Of a stretch of DNA of 35,931 nucleotides, positions 35,501-35,931 are shown one piece after another. The position numbers were made by a program, and so were the translations under genes. The DNA comes from Candidatus Omnitrophota bacterium (GTDB lineage Bacteria; Omnitrophota; Gorgyraeia; Tantalellales; Tantalellaceae): the NCBI GenBank assembly GCA_016783605.1, contig JADHWG010000012.1, positions 1 to 35,931 on the forward strand, in the 5' to 3' direction. The notes beneath the pieces were generated by a model. That model ran no database searches. It saw nothing but the letters and a program-made list of their open reading frames with translations, and was not told the origin of the DNA. Within the stretch, counting starts at the first letter, position 1; each line of letters starts with the position of its first letter.

Positions 35501-35931
35501 TAGCACTTTAAAGGCATTTTGGATATCTGAATCCACATTTTGCTCCGCGTTTCGGAATCCTTTGGCACCTGTTTTTTCAAAGGCGGTATCCGCTTCCTGA
35601 AACACTTTGTTTAACGCCTCGCTTAAATTTTTGGAAAAACCTTTTTTTCGTCCGCTCAGCATAATTCCCAGCGCCCTTTGAAGCATTTTTATTTCCTTGC
35701 TGAATATTTTCTCCAATTCGAGCTGAAGCTCTAATCTTGAACCCGATTCAAACGCGCCGTCAAGGGTTTTGAAAAAAGCTTCTCTGGTTACGGCATGCGG
35801 ATGTTTTTCGTATCGGGCGAGCGCTCTCAAAACGTTCGCTTTTGCCGATAATGGTTTATTTTCTCCCGGAACGCGCCTCATCGCCGCGTCGGGCTGGACG
35901 TACATATTGCCCTTTTCGGAATATTGCGTAA
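8525..35931 (-). CDS. Giant multidomain membrane protein, >9100 residues (GH-A, GT2 synthase, HD, enzyme I); N-terminus off the right edge
   Basis: One frame without a stop runs from the stop codon at 8525 to the window edge. The first in-window ATG is at 35905 (9126 residues, about 1 MDa), but the frame is open upstream of it (…TQYSEKGN) and there is no signal peptide, so the real start is probably outside. Order by residue: YD-like repeats (to ~640), beta-sandwich (~640-860), GH-A barrel (~870-1175), Pro-rich linker, YD-like repeats (~1226-2000), membrane GT2 synthase (~2400-4320), beta-sandwich (~4480-4620), coiled coil (~4640-4790), six ~130-residue repeats (4841-5887), HD domain (~6060-6270), enzyme I (~6680-7275), phosphohistidine-like and PPDK_N-like domains (~7840-8345), unrecognised C-terminus. 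Membrane segments split it into probable outside (glycan) and inside (phosphotransfer) parts. Domain content is consistent throughout, which argues against a chance frame. Giant genes are known in Omnitrophota; I know of no described protein with this combination. Confidence 0.9.
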   Translation of the reverse strand, partial: TQYSEKGNMYVQPDAAMRRVPGENKPLSAKANVLRALARYEKHPHAVTREAFFKTLDGAFESGSRLELQLELEKIFSKEIKMLQRALGIMLSGRKKGFSKNLSEALNKVFQEADTAFEKTGAKGFRNAEQNVDSDIQNAFKVLQETVRGFFPADEADSEGNWEIVSLNAQPNRKFGFPLIAPNGRHLANIIYQNGERTLDFKDALRPDALDIIEKAGVDIPNRRIVLYGYKTSMIDGEEIVISTVGITKNLDFDTLRSDTFEDTGKGFTTYGESKVASELFIYNPVGFRIENFESVSRTTIARMAEENGKLYSFYAEGEDLWSQVDFTENLVQAGVTPELEGRIFTVEKSTPNINEEVINVTLENGIVIGEPVVISRYTYDSLHRLITEIQFDPITSKITAEFSHTYNVDDTSTMHGKRFDIDGSVKEEQEVRIDADKVLLDKVLWDYTDTADFGHVGFYRRGDDGVVHGYKFVADSEKTFNDYCKETKNKSVFGYKKESEKEKSSIQNCYETFELVSGKDMYGRETVYWNRLTYEYYNTPEMSLEPVKYTPITYNDGISDKDAYLVEEHGLDKFGREFKTRYILSTVGDKDMEREIFEENKIYRIKPEEKSMFLPASAVEQVPDLMKSSLQKAVTGIAPAIIPGGVSPIITAPLVKTTGVSLKGKMDVLSGGRWKVWEEGASRTKVMREAGKMKISTSFIRSRSKHRKTIISKSLGRAKNLNGAKITLKVKGKGLETFIRPGNNVIQIMTKSRGKWQDTGWKEVNRKMLDSKTGEYEISYIVGSGAGYVESGYDGSKVNEVGLVLALNDGDKRNFSLTEKAGGLIEVTEFSIEETGKTTVAVKRDPTYKTDSSTFRETKPISIETFANNSGASAYLKKYEGTIGTNRGVTNRGGDIEEIFNYGGGSPRLFLNIGSKNASGIEYAADDTPIGWKDIDKAVADFVEIFRKAKISGKTPGLAFFDFGLGNDRKHAYSPGHPDVLRDEAKADKLIAIVEEAWRKALAVVGDDKKYISFVEAMNEPDNVNPEIEREKVQRFVQKTMDMFKRVDAEIPLSMSVGKLMNLGYFSWLGLRPGDSVQVHAYPDVIKAVPARGRSWYDKFKYIVERLNVPDGVSIFVGEAPGNIDKGGKCIIPEIVEAAYQAGMTGINIWFDNKENSTYIKYRRHPGVLEKSLEELKTIRPRAPSMPDPTKIQKKPEPPTKIIPPMPSQKPKISKPAFTPDVTVSPAPDFTHVPVQKTFIAGTKLKAGDVLGRKIKTADEKEWFQGINRSCERVVGGKALIAIRWDPARERVLEQKITDNRAVHHITQTKKQYIAEKVRIKEYIDMITDKNGEFLFKVVWNYRFNRNLDEMEVDEIEIYEYDKDTKKDEVIKRVYGYDELGNEIIVVGEARYRNRKKFIFLGGRDMTFKEIKYDPLAQKTRKLKGYKTVEIEFNNPIFLRGGSIHSETIRYENNVCVDRVVTKGINDNTIKVSSTGVLYDETTDKTFNFIPEVFNLSDLTSGEKTDRQGRIITEIDINSREAVIYLGEGKGTISGKTKVISFPPDVKWGHKVIREPGVDEPLEEVYGIYDFKGKLLYEDVRKYDPDEKERDHQIMIYDEDEKEMKEYIYRVSENFSKDSLDTIDYEKTSLLTRRRNADEPDLYRISELKDNVRKENLSYTYDEGKFTADVYSGEFPVQRYLETQDGTVLEQVVYIYDDEEKTRAVVRIDAFEPELLETKNPQNVLQEISEKGRPVSIFKTYIPTEIEFESEQWKAYLVKTNGDSFAVNYVDADLELRRQPVHYLLDGDEWFLTIEIGGVKGFYYPQKVFLGKPHKTEIGWREVVEGYQLPLETVDINEETGTVDNIETGILTEFEKTCEKYFAIDDQDETNVLSLYSGLAKTVEGEDAYNQGILYFHKRVPVGDKKELIIIAEFELEPKDGKTIPDLWEEINACRNAETFKINLAKADLPGKCNLRNVYYVGYKGKEKDTRYLFQVSIIEKKIGDKIFAFPYIDGQADSARGYELIHSEAGQVKGQVALKQETRGVDLSQIKLLEGFLPDELKTSNIVLFGTENRNWIEEEIDRSEMGKVIELPRYRSLSFTPQDKGLILAEYFDPHDAPILEEQYSLKIGTNRKARDFVLNALRKFSSQRQKKHQDEDEMFKENVGREVLDTIYTVARFNNINTEDELVKLFNNAVKIKNIFTDLVGKIPVSAVSTGNILYWTARLTVEKNPLTGEPVLTKNEEFRVLKDKMVILANTAIERFGILHGVKKQKTVDYLDLTTKVGGDSIGTIAYWAGNNQEDFDFETFIEIFKEVASNEYGEDLRGYLKIRSAAESKEYDSLPRREKFNLFVKTVIRFANDKMGELTLEELKAHILTQTEIIKAVDLNDGSFTSADFKKAMDFYNEKTKTTPFEVIKREFVNVVRMIAKVIMAGIIVFVMFLIGAGSHKKYRKWKGGKGNGTGNDRSGPGAGRRAEKSSKKEKTDSEDEDFSDDKVMDEKKKEETKHKQGPFGKLIVFVTFFISALIVASGVDASFKDAAIKVISSKAAGLQNSLYLLQGTFSKVILVAPTSWPWLIFYCISLIIAIKAVYDFAVVNNSIKRKEKPVGWKEKILSKIPGFYRDWSKPVTISREVFTPQADYDRMWADQNRLIDHMQTAMWNVYRSVEPFRTAFRGNRFYGRRTGPYVPEYRYKISSFLFFITGVFLFGANYLKAKSTGFVLGYGPGPAIIALIFMALGIVSSFKLFGDVILMIFPFLRKGFGSQKNALNVMEQEVKTLRVYYEKLITEENSYGFSAEEWRELLVFPIQVPFGGVNDAIELNTQQISFISYLNYLEEWVNFLKTHKNYTLFARVHYPPDQQRHDVMPTFYVQGPHFYMTQTPGDHPSTTLMPGKPQDHLSYPMVTEDMPRNGFSSYSNWTGIPYLDPVQPIVPFNNIYGYLPHIRDRVRQVRAAIQQGYPEQQAIELITEREEVTADLAVGTVKGRFGPGPENTSYPKLFWQRHLWHTVIFTAIAVPICKYAFNLRIFLTVRGLVENITVMSGGTFTIVLITAAVVGFLTVVGILKNILFITGYTRKTRNFLKVCFAGGLGFLAYKGYISWGTNLARLMKYGLLKVVGEKRFFFIKLWATTFKSGFAKISRTLIQASVEFFPDKVASFSPKVLAFIAKAHIWHYALVFLIGTYLLYMIIPGSEEQNNEVQDQDVLDYVPPKLIKEALIRAREELIQEGKAHYLPRIIYELDAVGENQPEKIKNIFKKICKSYAGWRKVVRLSKNEALSNWILHRIKFSSSVPGNPTKRTCSVLDIALIANDTRHRQEIIDALMEEPEYVERMRSLNGTSAPIDENGRSTNQDIVSKFTLAEWDKIVQTTSIAEKIFESVVLMNTFFGDSVWQIKDTLDSAAKSYNGHIDMVLCMDDDDPNVDKVREAMQEGGEIAQYRDNIMIYTGSMWGVNSKKNQKKVRMKPVLNVETVQYLKKMYGERKARAEREGEYFKLPGFVELVDQEDRLGPLLLKSKSLLWRMKERAIDDEIVGRTNRRDLRRWGIKYRGLTGQRWKLKVTYWWTTFVLAFKAICWGKSLLKREIILADSDINGGAKERSSFMLKSFIGVYESAEYFAMSEFNARNLPAIVQAELRQVPIKHPDEIYMGHSDYMLWHTKIQIGQTELGFLFLGGTGNGFRWDMLAGEELDECGRLTRCLNDRARIQNLLMPLREIVQKEETRVAEQYAKMPVLIRFFAQVIVHPLRSLFDPEIRKIRISSNLLRNHLNTYSISGTWDSYNIIEDSELGRRLSLYKLSVTRLVGPFTQIYEDLLPGMGSPWWRQRSRWITMQTFAVVLSHPAAFFMFFGQYLCGMALGWAVLGSAHGYIFAGLTAACIGFVAGGIIFYYIGHVVNRLLVWTGFKRNAAWQIDPVKAMGYWKFQHISHLAASTPSVLAAIYTLAMTIFYGVAVLGLLSSLEFLGFGLGLFIADAVEVLKIWIPLMNGWLPTSFIGAALFLSPPLIQTVHGWLSSFQHDIQDEESTTEMLRMMLTKVKKSPLIGIPSMDAGGTGILNELIPHRHVAEHNSRFSDEEFVLKFIDKYLRNVRGALAELKADESIALAHMTAYRQIWETKPPCTDNAAKAYIDTQIGDDPFGLGDLLGNWKGGIAAIPLNELTAIYERALKTAEAYAENVQSRVRGDIRFSWFFGMAGVGIAYAASILVTCGLHSAIAIFMTRLGLFMLISTVLTQILSRIPRGPGSQKRVTSIGLRPGHMVDYFTKQHRLVSMFENLKIAGVLITFTAFAPYQGERFWPRGRQMLGALKFGQKKTFLYRVKLVWKTIFINLVLIPLVIGIGVIIAQPLLFEDFIPSLITKARTRSIESVYQRDISEEYELFPSDIESILEQDPYFKKQNRWLFGKMEGDFKDYIVQGDMARAETCLKWIIIGIERQKVWIDAGNGVTFENKKEFAALSEEFMVFCSRFGLMDFYYKVFSVKKQVISHRAWSIYTERAVISETNAMDDGSFSLGINICGKTVEEDAGSIVLLSNLPKVLDMTGREFVIPFEVFNAEGKDVAKEKDEWSRRIETILIDENGNIYSKHRRWSAGFANSSSVQGDLPLARLKGFISSADEAKVFNPKKIKGIRIIIDGGVISDFKGTIKFGMPIIQDQPLSAPEINVDYSILGQTVDMAKTAMGFGATLEKGEPAYSGDQVYMEESSADDLIKDIEADIRDAIEANETKELNFAEKAIEVLSEKGVSDEEVKEIKEKIEKAKTRIKLNIQKQTLIPPLKDEELKKQAEKKFTEIRKKKIKMKYDAKDVFMKKISAAHEKNDLKALKEIQFLANNWKKITAGILSLLLLVAGWLGLKKRKAKETSAAAEQNGTSAEKSSTTERKVKLSVSMKLGGEKNDRVVYAVSGENKETILECPLAKETDEIKVMLLMSPEEIEGVSRADVVSAVFGAAKETAEKTKVNTVILLLPAGDTEGINSCEKNKDMKKREVKEGALYVVFECEVSSSKPVEQIETSEGQAYVITKNETKDGIVTGFTVLNKNETIAELKDSDGTYNLVTIELIKYMDIILPETFQNLPIDVTENEIRHALIREVVMEANKVKVNVSVRLSLNDSVGIDYCRRHRKELLLDEPNQKEKWMCFWHEYGTYINKTPEIFSEKTKQEQISHLRFEKKRDIAGIIGSIVGLLFAGGLWYAGDRLRSVAVLGLVFITTMIFFSLDLHKTLKKMKKLEPSESIIEEKDTKFEIICERDSEQIISGFTIVNTKTKKRKIIAEFNKSKDSFDLVKISGGLINLYVELPIIFHNLPKGVTKNTIRKALILTVINEANRLKTNVIIGVWWPIIDREGLTFCRKNAEELDLREAGTESKRFWQLFYFSHDYKEDKISRNPEETETFTSSADETDQVDLGEETANEDDFEIDSYAGDMKNIDNKASFVSDESEIEQDSNKVLGSSYTIKRNEALDKGIVGFTVLNKHGEIIVKLQESEETFELVGGEDACQNVYIELPETFSNLPEEVTEDDIRKALIQEAIKMANEFKVNLKVGTHTRDAASGNFCRRKKDELSLLVLSEPEKESWTNFAHVYEEEKLSNDEDSKNVDFDLDNAPIENSKTKISESLEDGDPKIEIRCEEGKVKNSKKLIVVNLTTKKKKIIAELEKHYYIFGGGAEGGGYNDVCIELPKTFKNLPKGMKKDEIRKALIQEIIKEANSSNMTCRIEVSKKDKGGIDFCEKYQKKLSLSVLETTERSSSVYFEYDHSGKKTSEDKTVSLDTKEDSKKAGSHIKTKKPKSLIYDGSKLKITLRTDFDQTITGLTVVNKKARRRDIIAKFRERDETFGLIKEGDNEEHSNILIKLPKEFKCLPWGINQKAMTKILVKAVIDWGKESNIGVKITVDGKYKAQINACAKIEKELSLDREEEGRWTYFSHNPGEEKSAKETDSHAFKTISGYKAGLLTGTLTVAAFLRYLILGNFNWINITPVVIGIYFSWATVRYFFIGKATYTALEEYYEANSDLENYPSTQGIPTLKEILKIEIARRDGYRHPAFSRLSPKIQSFINLHEGIKSHFAGMLVLLPFVSDMREAYLRHKKQVLPRRWNSRVCRKIYDGYRSHFARRHAQRVEKIAVLLARAAKVSVKGINKIRVAAAVHDVGTPAKSIDLDTTRVKRLRASLSEKGIGLPRDISHDVSRYEELINIFESRGFQFTQDEMDYAVDQFQGPATLAAAKRNGISLSDVQEAVVLFHHARSDEFEEYLKQKSWTELKKTEARQMSAFLIAADIIELGMNRFKRVFFKNVYKTETAAETAVFLKKYPGISPAYLEKILKAFNAIKETKEFKNIRKDAFSLTSEEKEDLRRINRPVSKENDILRTFLIVLAVCAGLEALALGARIFGVKVMFIAGGVVLAVAANMQRTDDEEETADDEYLSWLEDANFSDAGRKIDKRIFIRQFQDNMPRKVFEDKEYAKKLLRVSYVMALKVLEKPDKLSFEYCSDSKCYGSYEGDQLIIAFCDVRRGIEKFIQDTLYENGVNIAQEETVRIKVPYAGREVSINVEVKGIESDGAEINEETKRAISTSLKSYRVVPLTEYRGVSSIKKALASGYAAYYDAGEDVDIAAVVHNIIPETARRDEEKAKEIIEKEIDELHKVIANCGDLKNLLNGDTFKIFNELIFSVKDELRTITPGKPIIKPKAAVLLHRKINNKIFELERKEKGKETISAMKAVPVATTINVLKAMDKAIISDIFYSRKIAPGAIRDERTKFKEALKKIKKQFSVMPDENEDITSAMMIVFEDIETKVIKRMVEEYLPASVILEDLFADIEMRKKSLIGDANNQKFIAELEDYQSILKQTASLLEGIEVTVKEFKETDHGEKHILFLKGNLLPPEAVSLVKNENVCEIVTTTAGPTAHWVLALKGLNVPVFFVDGKGHNGKDDITMDEITESVKVGDLVLSDGSIGSLTAKPDRQMIESHRKKAVRQSAFNKYHKEIMMEPAQVGVRRGIEKGDVVEVLANVDEKDALNTALLNGADGVGLVRTEVWLNKNIPYLDTFLSDEENLKARNEIKQFFKKNIKSLIRHSGGKTLTFRTIDVSEDKRITGAETNAVGIDFYRTSVGARILSVELEALYESIVEEDAENVQILFPQVETERDVLDIREWLKTAKETVSKEGEEETEIDKSLIASIAKKLEAVPIGSMIESVKGVKNREKIITLSDFISIGTNDLLRSIFRDFEKELGRGNLRQTIKAIMLFSAIQPELTEKLELIAESVAKIQKELNRKIPVTVCGDSAGIKEYVLHMIYIRSKYGVNIRPSIPFVEVAETKEFMRNFGNEGLVPVFGVESSKDKDFLQLNAAKKVEIVEGRIAGLSRVQEIIDENVRKSLEDTKRIERVQEPLLMLSPPPGSEFVIEVGIPASVYERFGEQLRPILEKETGVKLVSIGATDKKGMIRELGEKTRGEKSIAVLLRDVSVKTMPQDLVAMLNKVKELAGRDITRLTNLDLKVVQQRSVYVFNAEGKGDDRLKKEPNGLNVQGEAGLNIVMSHKPEIASSIGIIKPYLNEDGDINMEMESKGFPKDGRYPPDVGFKGRYNKDLKIKELRDGMTEGKFTCVAFDPATHKFKIVTQGNQFESGSSLWTKMERIESNKEFNEFLRKNCGLLKELKIYLVEPAKKSIEALHPHLLMCRDKKWQIAFSRSREGRYPSVYLTRAFFEDMPMEIVLKVLYLQIVRAVYLRLYWNAHVGEKVYPFNAKYTSEIDTFVRSILARKIQKKIDPAGVIQIVDEVIRKEIDAVEKYETKMFAQSLGFEERLLSVCLKRINEKNKKMGGRVAELLDLSDKIKLFQKSVKERDNDGAVTHWGSINVLRRILSERDDEIGEFIREIGSSENFESLSGDINKVLAQHVKKLGIYSANGGLNCGIAVGKLVLIKGPEDLENYIPRAGKDDILVLPEDMRQRVNKLNIAGIIVSSRGNGHARRLACSECIPMAHIPDAVNILEPYGKKDIMFRVNVDKIVRIRVAENHEIEKKKEYRKARSINKVRTVKAIVGKRRKLVFDLKNVNMSHMNVVGPKTAHLGEMINNNNGAEENNASLEENIAPGVVLSFEFVRRFLTHANKETGHSIQDKIDDLMKGVRDETGTLTINKQELESRLKKVRDVIIAGMMTEGLEHIILESVRKLRKRNNNKTFQVVPSFNFGDWTTVNADEVYASYPNIDFPEIKTEKQILEAVKRCIAQKYSYNAFRLRLDYKIRECDVYPAVILQVPVGEAVSKDIPKIVNTGYKERHGVIRTYDPLTKSKGMIYITGVWGVDGGSVENGETPAEIMSNRFTEIVEVINEGTLYKKQVLKNGKLVTEKVIDGGKILPAGLARRLVKFAKRVVAINNGWPYEIGWSVRTDGKIYINYAKPIPEELPHTVPEEMNLFDVFLFERYLPLIGDRELRTLNGFRKKKDIKALFGKVKDSVTQDKAELDETDRLKQTGKKIISLWYLEQLLCEKKIRDEVTEDMVNTFIDIAGRRDGRVTHGLIFDILGRLNDIDDKQVQKIRGFCTSLDLQGEAISGHRNMFGFAEAAARLGLHNKAVDALDVITQKYIKKSDRTFTLAAKVMRIIDDYGITEAQPILLRLKEKFPNEWVFREAQILMNKIKVLDEENKKRIQLKILINYGLAIWTSKEIMNAAKEKKVKLFLDKAVRKQLIPAEGSAKQYEVTDVFRGSGKELERLNDLIELDLDKEGELDFIIAGTNRNIDSFISRIMQMEDPTQAGIQIFDVENIENVTDKEMSVMPRSMDLDEDLDVQIGIPKSVYGKLELGQVKTLKEEGITLIEVSTKAQEKMMDEFEWKIGDEKCIAALLDIEPSVDNGEVFKIIKDFATKARKDIPKLVESKKTRLTKEDIEKIKKMDTFTPDDVNKLQESQLRDCIRTFVKFFDDTRALKSFKIAEKSLYNIKIDKIYRTHKVSYQENTKTYMENLGVKQRDGGSKQYMVTAINSAMDMKLLAASIKERRASMKISNNESDPIKDILVIRNNKITESLAKALEFNGLAKYVNVDEVIKVKEGERVSPEEVLNKINKITGKSVKADHVALATRGGIIAVKTEIDDTSGARDITALLAENSDANMLLVRMDTGLISQLYRKTLEIMANNNQIPTVGVRDGMLQKIAGYNVFLYFPNIEAVDLNAEVKDYERYVQEVLTKA
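8528..9290 (-). other. Giant protein: unrecognised C-terminal region
   Basis: Residues ~8873-9126 contain YMVTAINSAMDMKLLAASIK, ILVIRNNKITESLAKALEF, VALATRGGIIAVKTEIDD, MLLVRMDTGLISQLYRKTL and IPTVGVRDGMLQKIAGYNVF. It looks like a compact alpha/beta domain with no membrane helix, hence probably cytoplasmic. No family is recognised. Confidence 0.45.
9325..9722 (-). repeat. Giant protein: VGIPxSVY module, copy B
   Basis: Residues ~8729-8860 begin DVQIGIPKSVYGKLELGQV and continue ITLIEVSTKAQEKM, EKCIAALLDIEPSVDNG and TKARKDIPKLV, matching copy A motif by motif with a Lys/Glu-rich tail (TKEDIEKIKKMDTF). Sequence identity is modest, so the duplication is old. Confidence 0.55.
10860..12370 (-). 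other. Giant protein: degenerate phosphohistidine-like domain plus PPDK_N-like ATP-grasp
   Basis: Residues ~7840-7950 read GLNCGIAVGKLVLI, DDILVLPEDMRQ, AGIIVSSRGNGHARRLA (H7913) and CIPMAHIPDA, which parallels the swivelling His domain of PEP-utilising enzymes. Residues ~8000-8345 follow PPDK_N/PpsA: VVGPKTAHLGEM (K8009), GDWTTVNADEVY, GVIRTYDPLTKS, TGVWGVDGGSVENGE and YEIGWSVRTDGKIYINYAKP (E8325). The VRSSAxxED segment is missing (VVPSFNFGDW) and the final LQxRP is NYAKP, so ATP catalysis is doubtful. It may be a pseudoenzyme that still binds nucleotide or partner. The order (His domain before ATP-grasp) is opposite to PpsA. Confidence 0.65.
13525..13873 (-). repeat. Giant protein: VGIPxSVY module, copy A
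   Basis: Residues ~7345-7460 begin VIEVGIPASVYERFGEQL and continue with VKLVSIGATDKKGM, EKSIAVLLRDVSV and ELAGRDITRLT. A diverged second copy lies at 9325-9722. The fold is unknown, probably alpha/beta. It follows the enzyme I module directly. Confidence 0.6.
14080..15870 (-). other. Giant protein: complete PTS enzyme I (PEP-protein phosphotransferase) module
   Basis: Residues ~6680-7275, the length of free enzyme I. The phosphohistidine domain has TTTAGPTAHWVLALKGLNVP with H6856. The PEP barrel has LANVDEKDALNTALLNGAD, GLVRTEVW (R6981, E6983), TFRTIDVSEDKR (R7032), FPQVETERD, MIESVKG (E7142), SIGTNDLL (N7165-D7166) and VTVCGDSAG (C7228). The E7142-D7166 spacing (24) equals the Mg-ligand spacing of E. 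coli enzyme I (431-455). By eye the Arg of the GWR motif is replaced (VGIDFYR), the one conspicuous loss. Enzyme I transfers phosphate from PEP to HPr; no HPr is seen in the window. Confidence 0.8.
17090..17720 (-). other. Giant protein: HD-superfamily phosphohydrolase domain
   Basis: Residues ~6060-6270: HAQRVEKIAVLLARAAKV (H6070), AAAVHDVGTPAKS (H6102-D6103), LFHHARSDEF (H6196-H6197) and LIAADIIELG (D6231). This is the H…HD…H…D metal-ligand order of HD domains and is most like HD-GYP or tRNA-type phosphodiesterases. Two membrane helices precede it (~5903-5960) and another pair follows (~6315-6355), so it is membrane-tethered, probably on the cytoplasmic side. Confidence 0.65.
17740..17768. 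repeat. In-frame repeat remnant inside the giant gene (copy 1)
   Basis: GGCAAACCC-GCG…CCACCTACGAGG resembles 22229-22255 and carries the ACCTACGAGGT core of the intergenic palindromes. In the protein it gives RRWNSRVCR, an Arg-rich patch just before the HD domain. Confidence 0.4.
18240..21385 (-). repeat. Giant protein: six tandem copies of an unrecognised ~130-residue repeat
   Basis: Copies start at about residues 4841, 4978, 5199, 5408, 5578 and 5752; the first is the most diverged. The shared pattern is GFTVVNK, KIIAE, (V/I)xIELPxTFxNLP, VTxxxIRKALIxE, EANxxKVN, then (G)I(D)(F/Y)C(R/E)K, EL(S/L)L and WxxFxHxY. One Cys in the I-D-F-C position is present in all six. Low-complexity acidic linkers and a double membrane helix between copies 2 and 3 separate them. 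I know no named family with this pattern. Confidence 0.75.
22060..22500 (-). other. Giant protein: second beta-sandwich, carbohydrate-binding-like
   Basis: Residues ~4480-4620: FSLGINICGKTVEEDAG, REFVIPFEVFNAEGK, RRIETILIDENGN and IKGIRIIIDGGV, strands with a terminal IKFGMPII. It has the look of a ligand-binding jelly-roll placed right after the synthase helices, and may hold the nascent glycan. The family is not recognised. A Lys/Glu-rich coiled coil (~4640-4790) and a hydrophobic helix (AGILSLLLLVAGWLGL, nt ~21510-21455) come next. Confidence 0.4.
22229..22255. repeat. In-frame repeat remnant inside the giant gene (copy 2)
   Basis: GGCAAACCCCGCG…CCACCTACGGTG matches 17740-17768 except for a short gap and the last bases. 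It encodes HRRWSAGFAN within the second beta-sandwich. It may be a palindromic element absorbed into the coding sequence. Confidence 0.4.
22940..28720 (-). other. Giant protein: polytopic membrane GT2 polysaccharide synthase module
   Basis: The first membrane helix is at ~2400-2419, then a long charged Lys/Glu/Asp linker, and further helices at about 2488-2507, 2543-2568, 2668-2735, 2979-2999, 3017-3041 and 3146-3162. The cytosolic core has CMDDDDP (D3388-D3391), LADSDING (D3560, D3562), the acceptor-site-like GTGNGFRWDML (~3642), IIEDSELGRRL (E3754-D3755) and WWRQRSRW (Q3794, R3797, W3798). These are the D, DxD, (T)ED and QxxRW motifs of processive GT2 enzymes, in correct order. More helices follow (3802-3864, 3906-3949, 4156-4202, 4291-4314). 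The core is longer than in cellulose synthase because of large inserts. It should polymerise a nucleotide sugar at the inner membrane; product unknown. Confidence 0.75.
29900..32230 (-). other. Giant protein: YD/RHS-like region B
   Basis: Residues ~1226-2000 show many short strands with YD-type motifs: VYGYDELGNEIIV, IKYDPLAQKTRKL, VYGIYDFKGKLLYED, LSYTYDEGKFTADV. Spacing and Tyr/Asp/Gly use match region A. An LPxL-like or intein-like cleavage site is not seen. From about 2000 to 2390 the sequence is helical, ending before the first membrane helix. Confidence 0.5.
32380..33300 (-). other. Giant protein: clan GH-A-like glycoside hydrolase barrel
   Basis: Residues ~870-1175. VEAMNEPDN carries the Asn-Glu pair of the acid/base (N1012-E1013). 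VQVHAYPD follows, and IFVGEAPGN carries the candidate nucleophile E1112, 99 residues later, then GINIWFDN. These are the strand-4 NEP and strand-7 Glu positions of clan GH-A (GH5-, GH39- and GH2-like) retaining enzymes. The substrate is unknown. A proline-rich linker (nt 32383-32227) follows and releases the domain from the next repeats. Confidence 0.65.
33300..33990 (-). other. Giant protein: beta-sandwich, CBM-like
   Basis: Residues ~640-860 contain ITLKVKGKGLETFIRPG, NNVIQIMTKSRGKWQDTGW and VNEVGLVLALNDG, the alternating strands of a jelly-roll such as those of carbohydrate-binding modules. It stands directly before the glycosidase barrel, where CBMs are commonly found. The exact family cannot be told by eye. 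Confidence 0.45.
33990..35905 (-). other. Giant protein: N-terminal helical part and YD/RHS-like region A
   Basis: Residues 1-120 are charged and helical. From about 150 the sequence turns into short beta motifs such as RYTYDSLHRLITEIQFD (about 365-382), YNRL-type and LDKFGREFKTRYILS segments with regular spacing. They recall degenerate YD repeats of RHS/Tc-toxin shells. Such repeats usually make hollow beta cages or surface stalks. No RHS core or autoprotease motif (DPxG) is seen. Confidence 0.5.

Noticed and set aside
8525-35905. Giant frame as a possible assembly artefact or chance frame.
   Set aside because: Recognisable domains follow one another in the same frame over the whole length, and active-site motifs are intact in several; chance cannot explain this.
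1-35931. tRNA, rRNA, riboswitch or replication-origin signals.
   Set aside because: No cloverleaf with T-loop consensus, rRNA core sequence, known riboswitch core or DnaA-box cluster was recognised by reading.

Overview
The window looks like a chromosome segment from a candidate-phylum bacterium, most likely Omnitrophota (former OP3) or a close PVC-type relative. The basis is indirect: a single uninterrupted gene of more than 27 kb, a neighbouring secreted-protein family I associate with that phylum (VIVHIQDAHCN motif), and a dense accessory stretch of toxin-antitoxin genes and DUF4143-type ATPases. No rRNA, tRNA or other taxonomic marker is visible, so the assignment is an inference.

Left part (1-8524). 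A gene with a signal peptide and its own promoter starts at 1125 and runs off the left edge. Next comes an accessory island: an AAA_14/DUF4143 ATPase (1404-2798), an AbiE-type type IV toxin-antitoxin pair in unusual order (toxin 3663-4433, antitoxin 3032-3661), a second DUF4143 ATPase (4586-5878), a BrnT/BrnA toxin-antitoxin pair on the + strand (6105-6609), and a third DUF4143 ATPase (6853-8076). Nearly every unit has its own sigma-70-like promoter (TTGNNN, 16-17 bp, TATAAT-like). Several promoters overlap inverted or direct repeats, and two are placed so that the mRNA would be leaderless. The gaps hold palindromes, including a recurring AACCTCGTAGGTT hairpin family. A 15-bp inverted repeat (1329-1343 and 6034-6048) brackets the ATPase-AbiE-ATPase block like the ends of a mobile element.

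Right part (8525-35931). One open frame on the minus strand fills more than three quarters of the window and is still open at the right edge, so its true N-terminus is outside. The visible 9126+ residues (about 1 MDa) form a mosaic. In order they are: YD/RHS-like beta repeats; a beta-sandwich; a clan GH-A-like glycosidase barrel; a proline-rich linker; more YD-like repeats; a polytopic membrane GT2 polysaccharide synthase with DxD, ED and QxxRW motifs; a second beta-sandwich; a coiled coil; six copies of an unrecognised ~130-residue repeat with one invariant Cys; an HD phosphohydrolase domain; a complete PTS enzyme I module with its catalytic residues; a second, degenerate PEP-utiliser half (phosphohistidine-like domain plus PPDK_N-like ATP-grasp); a duplicated VGIPxSVY module; and an unrecognised C-terminus.

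Working picture (inference): the giant protein would place a glycan-binding and glycan-cutting surface part, a membrane polysaccharide synthase and a cytoplasmic PEP-phosphotransfer/HD signalling part in one polypeptide, a possible self-contained envelope or prey-surface machine. Residue numbers for the giant protein are counted from the first in-window ATG (35905).
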